From assembly GCA_944376805.1 (NCBI GenBank), contig CALWDX010000066.1, forward strand, positions 1 through 48,319: a stretch of 48,319 nucleotides of DNA, given 5' to 3'. Shown in pieces: positions 1-7,687 of this stretch (positions are counted from its first letter, which is position 1; each line of letters begins with the position of its first letter). The notes under the pieces are model-generated. The model searched no databases, was not told the DNA's origin, and saw nothing but the letters and a program-made list of their open reading frames with translations. The DNA is from an uncultured Clostridia bacterium (GTDB taxonomy: Bacteria; Bacillota; Clostridia; Lachnospirales; CAG-274). The translations under genes were made by a program, and so were the position numbers.

Positions 1-893
1 CCAGCCATAGTTCCAGTTATAAAACCTATTGTATCTGTATCATCACCTAAATTTATAGCATTAAAAACAGTATCTTTATAATTATCATATTTTAAAAAAC
101 ACCACATAGCAGCCTCTAAACTATGTATAACATATCCTGTTGAATATATTTCATTTATATTATAAGTATAAATATTATTTCCTAAAATTCTATGAAAATG
201 ATTAAATTCTTTTTTAAACTCATCTTTACCTAAAAAATCTTTTTTATTAAAATAACTTTTAATAATTTTTTTAGTTTTTTCATATGCTATAAATTTATCT
301 ATATTGTCAAATAAACTATTCATAAATTCTATGTAGATAATACAAGCTAAAGTTGAGCGTGGGTGTCTATGAGTTATTTCACATATACTTTTAACTAAAT
401 CTATTTTATATTTTACATAATTATTATATTTAAAAATAGAATTCGTGTTTCTTTTATTTATTATAGGTACTAATGGAGAAATTCTCATTAAAGCACCATT
501 TCCATTATCATATTCACTATTAGAACCACATTTATTAGCAATTATTCCCTTTTTATATTTTTGAATTGCTCGTCTTGTAGTAATACCTATGTCAAAACAT
601 TTACCAAAAGGTGTCCAATAACCTTCCTCTAAATATAGTTTAAACTTTTCTAATAATGTATTTTCATCACCATTTTCAATAATATTTTCAATTAAACACA
701 TTGTTAAAGAAGTATCATCAGAATAAGTACCTAATGGTTGATTATGTGTACCATTTCCTACCATTTCAGTAATTTTAAAGCTATCCCTTTTCTTAAATTC
801 AAAAGGTACTCCTAAAACATCACCAACAATTCCTCCTAATATCATAGACAAAATTTTTTCTTTTATAATTAAATCATTACTTTTTTTTAACAT
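1..893 (-). CDS. ADP-ribosylglycohydrolase (DraG/ARH family), 3' end cut by window edge
   Basis: The frame is open from an ATG at 893 to the left edge (297 codons visible, no stop seen). The family removes ADP-ribose from proteins or hydrolyses related ADP-ribosyl compounds with two Mg ions. Visible motifs: GDVLGVPFEF at about residues 24-33, the first metal site TYSDDTS at about 56-62, GNGALMRISP at about 131-140, THRHP at about 174-178 and the second metal site GDDTDTIG at about 283-290. Start chosen because ATGAGGT sits seven bases upstream; a TATAAT box (909-914) lies just above it without a good -35. It stands alone; no ADP-ribosyltransferase is visible in the window, although one could lie to the left. 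Family assignment is firm; the substrate is unknown. Confidence 0.88.
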   Translation of the reverse strand, partial: MLKKSNDLIIKEKILSMILGGIVGDVLGVPFEFKKRDSFKITEMVGNGTHNQPLGTYSDDTSLTMCLIENIIENGDENTLLEKFKLYLEEGYWTPFGKCFDIGITTRRAIQKYKKGIIANKCGSNSEYDNGNGALMRISPLVPIINKRNTNSIFKYNNYVKYKIDLVKSICEITHRHPRSTLACIIYIEFMNSLFDNIDKFIAYEKTKKIIKSYFNKKDFLGKDEFKKEFNHFHRILGNNIYTYNINEIYSTGYVIHSLEAAMWCFLKYDNYKDTVFNAINLGDDTDTIGFITGTMA

Positions 894-917
894 AAAATTT
901 ACCTCATTATTATACTA

Positions 918-958
918 TAAAAACTAACTTATTAAATAAGTTAATAAATTAGTTTTTA
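918..958. terminator. Inverted repeat between copA and the ADP-ribosylglycohydrolase gene
   Basis: Arms TAAAAACTAACTTATT and AATAAATTAGTTTTTA pair with one mismatch, and the inner part can also fold on AACTTATT/AATAAGTT. It lies after the copA stop on the minus strand and carries T-rich sequence in the downstream arm, so it is a plausible copA terminator, though not a textbook one. Confidence 0.45.
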
Positions 959-1023
959 TTTAATTATATTATAGTTTTATATAATATTCAATATAAATTA
1001 AATTATTAGATATTTTTATTATA

Positions 1024-3459
1024 TTATTTGAATTTTCTTAATCTAAGAGCATTTAAAAGAACAGAAACAGAGCTTAAACTCATAGCTAATGCCCCTATCA
1101 TAGGATTTAATAAAGGTCCTCCAAAAATATATAAAATACCACAAGCAACAGGTATACCTATAATATTATAAATAAATGCCCAAAATAAATTTTGTTTAAT
1201 ATTAATTATAGTTTTCTTACTTAATTTTATAGCATTATAAACACCTTTTAAATCATTTTTAATAAGAACAATATCTGCAGATTCTATTGCAATATCTGTA
1301 CCAGAACCAATAGCTATACCTAAATCAGATTTTACTAATGCAGGGGCATCATTTATACCATCACCAACCATAGCAACTTTTTTATCTTCTTTCTGAAGAT
1401 TTTCAACATAGTTAGCTTTATCTACTGGTAATACTTCAGCAAAAACATTTTTAATATTTACTTGATTAGCTATAGTTTCTGCTGTTTTTTTATTATCACC
1501 TGTTATCATAAATATATTAAGTCCCATACTAGATAATTTTTCTATTGCCTCTTTACTATTCTCTTTTATAGGGTCTGCTACTGCTATTATCCCTTTAATT
1601 TGATTATTAATAGCAATATACATAGGGGTTTTACCTTCATTAGCTAAATTTATAAATTTTTCTTCCATACTTGTTAAATCTATATTTAAACTATCTAAAA
1701 GTTTTTTATTACCAATAGAAATATTTTTACCATCTATTTTAGCTTGGACACCAAATCCAACCTTTACTTTAAAATCTTCTACATTATCATATAAATCTAT
1801 ATTTTTGTTTATTGCATCTTTTACTATAGCATCTCCCAAAGGGTGTTCAGACATTTTTTCAACAGAAGCTACTAATTTTAACAATTCATTTTCATCTATA
1901 TCTTTACATATAATATTAGTTACTACTGGTTTCCCCTCTGTTATAGTGCCCGTTTTGTCTAATACAACAGTATCTAATTTATAAGCAGTTTCTAAAGCTT
2001 CTCCACTTTTTATAAGTATACCATTTTCAGCCCCTTTACCAGTACCAACCATTATAGCAGTAGGAGTAGCAAGACCTAATGCACAAGGACAAGCTATAAC
2101 TAAAACAGATACAAATATTTTTAAAGAAAATTCTAAATCTTTAGTTACAAAAAACCATATAACACTAGAAATAAATGCTATTATACAAACAACTGGTACA
2201 AAATAACCAGAAACAATATCAGCAATTTTAGCAATAGGAGCTTTTTTAGTTTGAGCATCTTCTACAATTTTTATAATATTAGCTAAAGTAGTATCTTTTG
2301 AAGTTTTAGTAGCTTTAAACTTTATATAACCATTTTTATTTATAGAACCTGCAAAAACTTGACTATCTTTTATTTTTTTAACAGGTATACTTTCACCAGT
2401 CAACATTGCCTCATCAATATAAGTTTCACCTTCTATAACAATTCCATCAACAGCTATTTTTTCACCAGGTTTAACAATAACAATATCATTTACTAAAACT
2501 TCATCTATTGATATTTTTTCTTCTTTTCCATTGTTTAATATAGTAGCATATTTAGGAGCTAATCCCATTAACTTTTTAATAGCATCAGATGTTTTACCTT
2601 TTGAAATAGTTTCTAAATATTTACCTAATAATATTAAAACTATAATCATACCTACTGTTTCATAATAAAGAGAATGAACAAAATGGCTATTTCCCTTTAT
2701 TATATTTATGGTATTATATAAATTATATAAAAATGCTGCTGTTGTACTTATAGCTATAAGAGAGTCCATATTTGGCTTACCTTTAAAAAATAATTTAAAA
2801 CCATTTGTATAAAATTTATGACCTATTATCATTATAGGAATAGTTAATATAAGTTGAATTATAGCATAATTTAAAGGATTATTATTCATATTTATAAAAC
2901 TAGGTACTAGCTTATCTAATCCTTTTATCATAGGAGCCATAGCAATAAATAATAATGGTATACCAAATATAGCAGAAAATATAACTTTTTTAAACATAGT
3001 TTTTATTTCTTTTTCTTTAAATTTTTCTTTTTCTTCTATACTTTCTTCTAAAATTTTAAAATTCATTTCTTCTATTTTATTTTTTATAGTAGATAATCTA
3101 ATATTGTTATTATAGATAATTTTAGCTTTTTCTGTTGCGAAGTTAACTTCTATTTTTTCAACACCATTAATTTTTATTATTTCTTTTTCTATGCCTTTAG
3201 CACATCCTGCACAAGACATACCACCTATACTTATAACAACCTCTTTTGTGTTATTTTGTTCTAAATACTTAAATCCTAGTTTTTCTATAGTATTAAATAA
3301 ATCATCTAAATCTAATTTATCATTATATTGTATATATAAAGTTTCATTAGCAAAATTTACATTTGCAATTTCAATTCCTATTAGTTTAGAAACTGCATCT
3401 TCTAAACCTTTAGCACATCCTGCACAAGACATACCACTTATACTTATTGTTTTATTCAC
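1024..3459 (-). CDS. copA: Copper-exporting P1B-type ATPase CopA
   Basis: 811-residue membrane ATPase that pumps Cu(I) out of the cytoplasm. Two N-terminal heavy-metal domains carry GMSCAGCA at residues 9-16 and 80-87. Core motifs follow in order: TGES in the actuator domain, the CPC transport motif near 457, the phosphorylation site DKTGT near 500, the SEHPLG nucleotide-binding motif, and GDGINDAP near 698. The last membrane helices hold YN (FIYNIIG) and MSLSS, the Cu(I)-type ligand pattern rather than Zn/Cd. Start codon is GTG, chosen because AGGAGG lies seven to twelve bases upstream. It follows csoR by 12 bases, so the two are cotranscribed and copper-induced. No separate copZ chaperone gene is present in the window. 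Confidence 0.96.
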   Translation of the reverse strand: MNKTISISGMSCAGCAKGLEDAVSKLIGIEIANVNFANETLYIQYNDKLDLDDLFNTIEKLGFKYLEQNNTKEVVISIGGMSCAGCAKGIEKEIIKINGVEKIEVNFATEKAKIIYNNNIRLSTIKNKIEEMNFKILEESIEEKEKFKEKEIKTMFKKVIFSAIFGIPLLFIAMAPMIKGLDKLVPSFINMNNNPLNYAIIQLILTIPIMIIGHKFYTNGFKLFFKGKPNMDSLIAISTTAAFLYNLYNTINIIKGNSHFVHSLYYETVGMIIVLILLGKYLETISKGKTSDAIKKLMGLAPKYATILNNGKEEKISIDEVLVNDIVIVKPGEKIAVDGIVIEGETYIDEAMLTGESIPVKKIKDSQVFAGSINKNGYIKFKATKTSKDTTLANIIKIVEDAQTKKAPIAKIADIVSGYFVPVVCIIAFISSVIWFFVTKDLEFSLKIFVSVLVIACPCALGLATPTAIMVGTGKGAENGILIKSGEALETAYKLDTVVLDKTGTITEGKPVVTNIICKDIDENELLKLVASVEKMSEHPLGDAIVKDAINKNIDLYDNVEDFKVKVGFGVQAKIDGKNISIGNKKLLDSLNIDLTSMEEKFINLANEGKTPMYIAINNQIKGIIAVADPIKENSKEAIEKLSSMGLNIFMITGDNKKTAETIANQVNIKNVFAEVLPVDKANYVENLQKEDKKVAMVGDGINDAPALVKSDLGIAIGSGTDIAIESADIVLIKNDLKGVYNAIKLSKKTIINIKQNLFWAFIYNIIGIPVACGILYIFGGPLLNPMIGALAMSLSSVSVLLNALRLRKFK

Positions 3460-3471
3460 AATATAACCTCC

Positions 3472-3753
3472 TTACTTAATTATTTTTGATATAGTAGACA
3501 TTAATTCATTTAAAACTTCTTTATCATCATTTTTAATTTTTTCTACTAAACAATTATTTATATGACTTTCTAAAATTAGCTTATTAACAGAATCTAAAGC
3601 AGACTTTATAGATAAAATTTGATTTAAAACATCATTACAATAGGCATCATTTTCAATCATTTTTTTAACACCTCTTACTTGACCTTCTATTCTATTAAGT
3701 CTTTTACATAAGTTATCTTTAAAATCATCATTTCTTTTCGTTGTATTATTCAT
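3472..3753 (-). CDS. csoR: CsoR copper-sensing repressor
   Basis: 93-residue all-helical DUF156/CsoR repressor that releases DNA on binding Cu(I). The copper ligands are visible as C39, H64 and C68, with the same 25- and 4-residue spacing as the known CsoR Cys-His-Cys triad; this separates it from formaldehyde (FrmR) and nickel (RcnR) relatives. The DNA-contacting start of the fold reads LNRIEGQVRGVKKMIE. ATG start behind a G-rich Shine-Dalgarno (GGGGGG, eight bases upstream). It is the first gene of the csoR-copA unit with its own promoter (3782-3810) and a probable operator over the early transcribed region, so it should repress itself and copA. Confidence 0.95.
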   Translation of the reverse strand: MNNTTKRNDDFKDNLCKRLNRIEGQVRGVKKMIENDAYCNDVLNQILSIKSALDSVNKLILESHINNCLVEKIKNDDKEVLNELMSTISKIIK

Positions 3754-3775
3754 ATACTATACCCCCCTATTCTAT
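3754..3775 (-). promoter_or_regulatory. Probable CsoR operator half-site overlapping the csoR ribosome binding site
   Basis: Read on the minus strand, TAGGGGGGTATAGTAT lies between the start of transcription and the ATG. A G-run followed by TAT-GTA resembles one half of CsoR operators in Firmicutes; the mirrored C-rich half is not clearly present. Position downstream of the -10 box fits repression of csoR-copA. Confidence 0.45.
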
Positions 3776-3781
3776 ATTTGC

Positions 3782-3810
3782 ATTGTACTATACTTTAGTT
3801 ATTTTGTCAA
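3782..3810 (-). promoter_or_regulatory. Sigma-A promoter of csoR-copA
   Basis: Minus strand: -35 TTGACA (3805-3810), 17-base spacer, -10 TACAAT (3782-3787). This is the closest match to consensus noticed in the window. The predicted start is near 3775, giving a leader of roughly 22 bases. Confidence 0.85.
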
Positions 3811-3842
3811 GTTTAAATAATTTTTGGTAATGAAAACTAATA

Positions 3843-3883
3843 AAAAAAGCTAAAGAATTTAAACTAAATTCTTTAGCTTTTTT
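3843..3883. terminator. recN operon terminator (bidirectional)
   Basis: Perfect 19-base inverted repeat (3843-3861 and 3865-3883, core AGCTAAAGAATTTA) with a 3-base loop and T-runs on both strands, lying directly after the recN stop codon. It ends the long housekeeping operon. Confidence 0.85.
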
Positions 3884-3884
3884 A

Positions 3885-5573
3885 TTATAAACTATCTTTT
3901 ATATTTTTTGCTTGTTGTAACATTTCATTAGCTGATGCTAATGTAAAATCTGTTATAGTAGCACCACCTGTCATTCTAGCTATTTCATTTACTATTTCAT
4001 TATCTTTTAGCTTTTCTATACTTGTAATAGTATTTTTATCATCTGAAGATTTATTTATTAAAAAATGATGGTCTCCCATAGCAGCAATTTGTGGTAAATG
4101 TGTAATACAAATTATTTGATTATTTTTTGATAATAAAGACATTTTTTCTGCTACCATTTGAGCAGTACGCCCACTAATACCAGAATCTATTTCATCAAAG
4201 ATAAATGTATCTATTGTATCAACAAAAGATAAAACTGCTTTTAAAGATAACATAACCCTACTCATTTCACCACCAGATGCTATTTTAGAAAGAGGCTTAA
4301 CATCTTCTCCTAAATTAGTTCTTATTAAAAATTCTACTTTATCAAAACCATTTTGATTAAAAGTATCTTTTTGTTTTATATCAATTTTAAATTTAGCATT
4401 TTGCATACCTAAATCAAATAAATGTTTTTCTATGTTTTCTTCTAAATAACTAGCTTGTTTTTTTCTAATATTACTTATATTTACACAAGTTTGTTTTATT
4501 TGTTTTTCTATATTTTCTTTTTCTTTATATAATTTAAGTATTTTTTCTTCACTATTTATCAAATTATCTAATTTAATTTTTGTTTCTTCTTTAAAATTTA
4601 AAATTTCACTAATATTAGAACCATACTTCCTTTTTAACTTTTGTATTAAATCAAGTCTATTTTCTATTTCATTAAGTCTAAAATCATTATAATCTATACT
4701 ATCATCATATTTTTTTATATCTCTTATTATTTCTTCTAGTTTAGCATAGACTTCTTCTAATTCATCATATATATATTGTTTTTCAGTATCTATACTAATT
4801 ATTATTTGTAAATTATTTAAGGCAACCCCTATTTTATCAAGTGCTGATAAATCATCAGAACTATATAAAAGATTTATACTTTCTTCATAAAGTGATTTTA
4901 ACTTTTCAGATTGTGAAAGAATTTTTCTTTCTTCTAATAATAAATTTTCTTCATTTTCAGATAATTTAGCATTTTCTATTTCTGTTATTTGATAGTTAAA
5001 AAAGTCAATTAAATCTTCTCTATCTTTTCCCATAGATAAATCTGAAATTTGTTTTAAAACTTTTTTATAATGTTTTATTAAATTTAAAAGTTTATCTTTA
5101 GGTTGTAATAAATCACTTTCACAAAATCTATCTAATAATAAAATATGTTTAGTAGGATTTAAAAGCGATTGATGCTCGTGTTGCCCATGTATATCAATAA
5201 GTTTTTCACAAATTTCTTTAATCATACCAAGTGTAGCTGGTTTGCCATTAACTTTGCAAATATTTCTACCAGTTTTATTAAAAGTTCTAGCTATAAGTAT
5301 AGAATTATCTTCCTCTATATCTATACCTATTTCTTTTATTTCATTTTTTGTAGTTTCAGATTTTAATGTCAATAAGGCTTCAACTGTTGCAAAATCTTCA
5401 CCTTTTTTAATAAAATCCTTTGTAGCTCTTGCACCCAAAACAAAAGCTAAAGAACCTATAACTATTGATTTACCTGCACCAGTTTCACCAGATAGTATAT
5501 TAAGTCCTTTATCAAATTCTATTAAAGCTTCATTTATTAAAGCTACATTTTTTATGTAAAGCTGTTGTAACAA
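3885..5573 (-). CDS. recN: DNA repair protein RecN
   Basis: 562-residue SMC-like ATPase that acts early in double-strand-break repair, normal length for the family. Walker A GETGAGKS is at residues 29-36, a long coiled-coil middle follows (about 150-370), then the signature region KIASGGEMSRVMLSLKAVL and Walker B FIFDEIDSGISG, and the ITHLPQIAAMGDHHF switch. The start is TTG (TTG TTA CAA CAG), preceded by AAGGAAG; it restores the usual RecN beginning MLxxLxIxNxALI. Last gene of the asp23-recN operon. In most sporulating Clostridia recN is followed by spoIVB and spo0A; here a terminator and csoR-copA follow instead. Confidence 0.96.
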   Translation of the reverse strand: MLQQLYIKNVALINEALIEFDKGLNILSGETGAGKSIVIGSLAFVLGARATKDFIKKGEDFATVEALLTLKSETTKNEIKEIGIDIEEDNSILIARTFNKTGRNICKVNGKPATLGMIKEICEKLIDIHGQHEHQSLLNPTKHILLLDRFCESDLLQPKDKLLNLIKHYKKVLKQISDLSMGKDREDLIDFFNYQITEIENAKLSENEENLLLEERKILSQSEKLKSLYEESINLLYSSDDLSALDKIGVALNNLQIIISIDTEKQYIYDELEEVYAKLEEIIRDIKKYDDSIDYNDFRLNEIENRLDLIQKLKRKYGSNISEILNFKEETKIKLDNLINSEEKILKLYKEKENIEKQIKQTCVNISNIRKKQASYLEENIEKHLFDLGMQNAKFKIDIKQKDTFNQNGFDKVEFLIRTNLGEDVKPLSKIASGGEMSRVMLSLKAVLSFVDTIDTFIFDEIDSGISGRTAQMVAEKMSLLSKNNQIICITHLPQIAAMGDHHFLINKSSDDKNTITSIEKLKDNEIVNEIARMTGGATITDFTLASANEMLQQAKNIKDSL

Positions 5574-5592
5574 GTTGCCACTTCCTTTTTAA

Positions 5593-6045
5593 TTAAGAAT
5601 TTATTTTGGCTTTTAATTTTTCTACAAGTTTAATAGCTTTCTCTTCTGTTTTTACTATACAGAAAATATTATCATCACCTGCTATACTGCCTATTATTTC
5701 ATCATTACCCATAGAATCTAAAGCGGCAGCAACACCCATAGCCATACCATTTAAAGTTTTTATAACAATTATATTTTGAGCATAATCTATATTTAATACA
5801 CCATCTTTAAAAACTCTTATAAATTTTTCAGACATTTGATTTTCATCTTGTAAAAAAACTTGATATTTTTGTTTTCCATTACTATTTGCAACTTTTGTAA
5901 GTTTTAATTCTCTTATATCCCTAGAAATAGTAGCTTGTGTAACATCAAATCCAGATTCTTTCAATTTTTCTGTTAATTCTTCTTGGGTTTCAATGTCAAA
6001 CTCTTTTACTAATTCTATTATTTTAGAATGTCTTTTAGTTTTCAT
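5593..6045 (-). CDS. argR: Arginine repressor ArgR
   Basis: 150-residue transcription regulator of arginine metabolism (AhrC type). The N-terminal winged helix contains the typical ATISRDIRELKLTKV segment (residues about 38-52), and the C-terminal hexamerisation/arginine-binding domain contains GSIAGDDNIFCIV near the end. Its ribosome site (AAGGGAG) overlaps the nadK stop codon, four bases upstream of the ATG, implying coupled translation. No arginine biosynthesis genes are nearby, but an arginine decarboxylase operon lies at 18.9 kb; a regulatory link is only possible, not shown. ArgR between nadK and recN is the standard clostridial position. Confidence 0.95.
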   Translation of the reverse strand: MKTKRHSKIIELVKEFDIETQEELTEKLKESGFDVTQATISRDIRELKLTKVANSNGKQKYQVFLQDENQMSEKFIRVFKDGVLNIDYAQNIIVIKTLNGMAMGVAAALDSMGNDEIIGSIAGDDNIFCIVKTEEKAIKLVEKLKAKINS

Positions 6046-6049
6046 AAAA

Positions 6050-6892
6050 TCACTCCCTTATTTCAAACATTTTTCTTCTTAGTATATCATAAAAACTAAG
6101 TTCTGTTGTTTTTATAATGTTGGTATAAAAAGAAGATTTTTTCACATAAACATTGTCACCATAATTTATAGGTATAGATTGTTGTCCATCTAATGACAAA
6201 TATGCTACACTGTCTTTATTAGTAACATAAGCTTTTATTTCATCATTAGAAGAAATTACATAAGGTCTAGAAAATAATGCGTGAGGACAAACATAGGTAA
6301 TAGCCATAAGCTCAATATCTGGTTTTAATATTGGTCCTCCTGCTGATAAATTATAAGCTGTTGAACCTGTGGGAGTAGATATAATAAGACCATCTGCACT
6401 AAATGCATCTACAAATCTATTATTTATATCTATACCTATTTTTACCATTCTTGAAACATTACCATTATTAATATTAACTTCATTTAAACATATATACTCT
6501 TTATTATTAATAGTTGCACTAATCATCATACGTTTTTCAACATTATAGTTATTATTTAAAACATTTTTTATGGCTAAAGTACCTTCATGCTTTTCAACAT
6601 CTGTTAAATATCCTAAAGTGCCCATATTTATCCCTAAAATATTTTTATTAAATTTAGCTATTTTTTTAGACCATCTAAGTATTGTACCATCTCCACCTAA
6701 AATAACTATAAAATTAGCTTTTTTAAAAAGTTCATTTTCTTCTAAAAATAAAACTTTTTCATTCATTATCATATTTTTGAAATTTTTTAATATTAAAGGT
6801 TTAGTATTTTGTTTTATACAAAAATTTATAAGTTCTTTTGTATATTCAAAATTGTAATCTTTGTCTTCATTTGTTATAATTCCTATATACAT
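6050..6892 (-). CDS. nadK: NAD kinase
   Basis: 280-residue cytosolic enzyme that phosphorylates NAD to NADP. The nucleotide-binding GGDGT motif lies at residues 66-70, the NE motif region CLNEVNI follows, and the glycine-rich SADGLIISTPTGSTAY and NLSAGGPILKPD segments are typical of PpnK proteins. Stop codon is TGA, which also shows the standard code is in use. Embedded between tlyA and argR in the long operon with gaps of 4 to 12 bases. Confidence 0.95.
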   Translation of the reverse strand: MYIGIITNEDKDYNFEYTKELINFCIKQNTKPLILKNFKNMIMNEKVLFLEENELFKKANFIVILGGDGTILRWSKKIAKFNKNILGINMGTLGYLTDVEKHEGTLAIKNVLNNNYNVEKRMMISATINNKEYICLNEVNINNGNVSRMVKIGIDINNRFVDAFSADGLIISTPTGSTAYNLSAGGPILKPDIELMAITYVCPHALFSRPYVISSNDEIKAYVTNKDSVAYLSLDGQQSIPINYGDNVYVKKSSFYTNIIKTTELSFYDILRRKMFEIRE

Positions 6893-6904
6893 AATACTAC
6901 TCCT

Positions 6905-7687
6905 TTACTTTAAATTTTCAAAAGCTTCAAAAACTATATTTTTTAAAAGTAAGATGTTTTCTTTATCTCCTTTACTTAAACAAATAAGATATTCTATATT
7001 ACCTTTACCACCTTTTATAGGTGAATAAGTAATATTATTTATAAAAAATCCTTGTTGTTTACAAAAATTCACTATATCTTCTAAAACTTTTATATGAATG
7101 TTTTTATTTTTAACAATTCCATTTTTATCTATATTTTCCCTACCTGCCTCAAATTGAGGTTTTATAAGTATATTAACTATACCATCATCTTTTAAAAGCT
7201 CATATATTTTATAAATAATCTTTTTAATAGATATAAAAGAAACATCAACAGATATAAAATCAAATTTTTCATTTGTTTCAAAATTTCTTATATCCATATT
7301 TTCAATAGATATAACTTTATCATTATTTAAGATTTTACTATCTAATTGATTAGTACCTACATCTATTGCATAAATTAAACTAGCACCATTTTGTAACATA
7401 CAATCAGAAAATCCACCAGTAGAAGCACCTATGTCAATACATTTTTTATTTTCTAAATGTATATTAAAATATTGTAATGCTTTTTCTAATTTAAAACCAC
7501 CTCTACTTACATATTTTGGATTGGCTTTTTCATCTAAAGTTATAACATCACTAGCTAATACTTTATAAGATGGTTTGTTTATACTTTTATTATTTACAAA
7601 AACATAACCTTTTAAAATAATTTCCTTAGAATATTCTCTAGAATAGCCAAATTTTTCTTTTATAGCTATATCAAGCCTATTTTCCAT
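6905..7687 (-). CDS. tlyA: TlyA-family rRNA 2'-O-methyltransferase (hemolysin A homologue)
   Basis: 260 residues: an N-terminal S4 RNA-binding domain (about 1-60, with DIAIKEKFGYSREYSKEII) and an FtsJ/RrmJ-type methyltransferase domain. The SAM site reads CIDIGASTGGFSDCMLQNG, followed by AIDVGTNQLD. The characterised family member methylates ribose positions in 16S and 23S rRNA; the haemolysin name is historical. The gene starts inside the end of dxs (11-base overlap in another frame), indicating translational coupling. Confidence 0.92.
   Translation of the reverse strand: MENRLDIAIKEKFGYSREYSKEIILKGYVFVNNKSINKPSYKVLASDVITLDEKANPKYVSRGGFKLEKALQYFNIHLENKKCIDIGASTGGFSDCMLQNGASLIYAIDVGTNQLDSKILNNDKVISIENMDIRNFETNEKFDFISVDVSFISIKKIIYKIYELLKDDGIVNILIKPQFEAGRENIDKNGIVKNKNIHIKVLEDIVNFCKQQGFFINNITYSPIKGGKGNIEYLICLSKGDKENILLLKNIVFEAFENLK

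Noticed and set aside
3191..3466. Plus-strand open frame opposite copA
   Set aside because: It mirrors the two metal-binding domains of copA, has no ribosome site and lacks protein-family features; a shadow frame.
5169..5559. Plus-strand open frames opposite recN
   Set aside because: Fully antisense to conserved RecN coding sequence, with no start signals.
6905..7687. tlyA as a haemolysin virulence gene
   Set aside because: The S4 plus FtsJ-like domains and operon position show an rRNA methyltransferase; the haemolysin label is historical.
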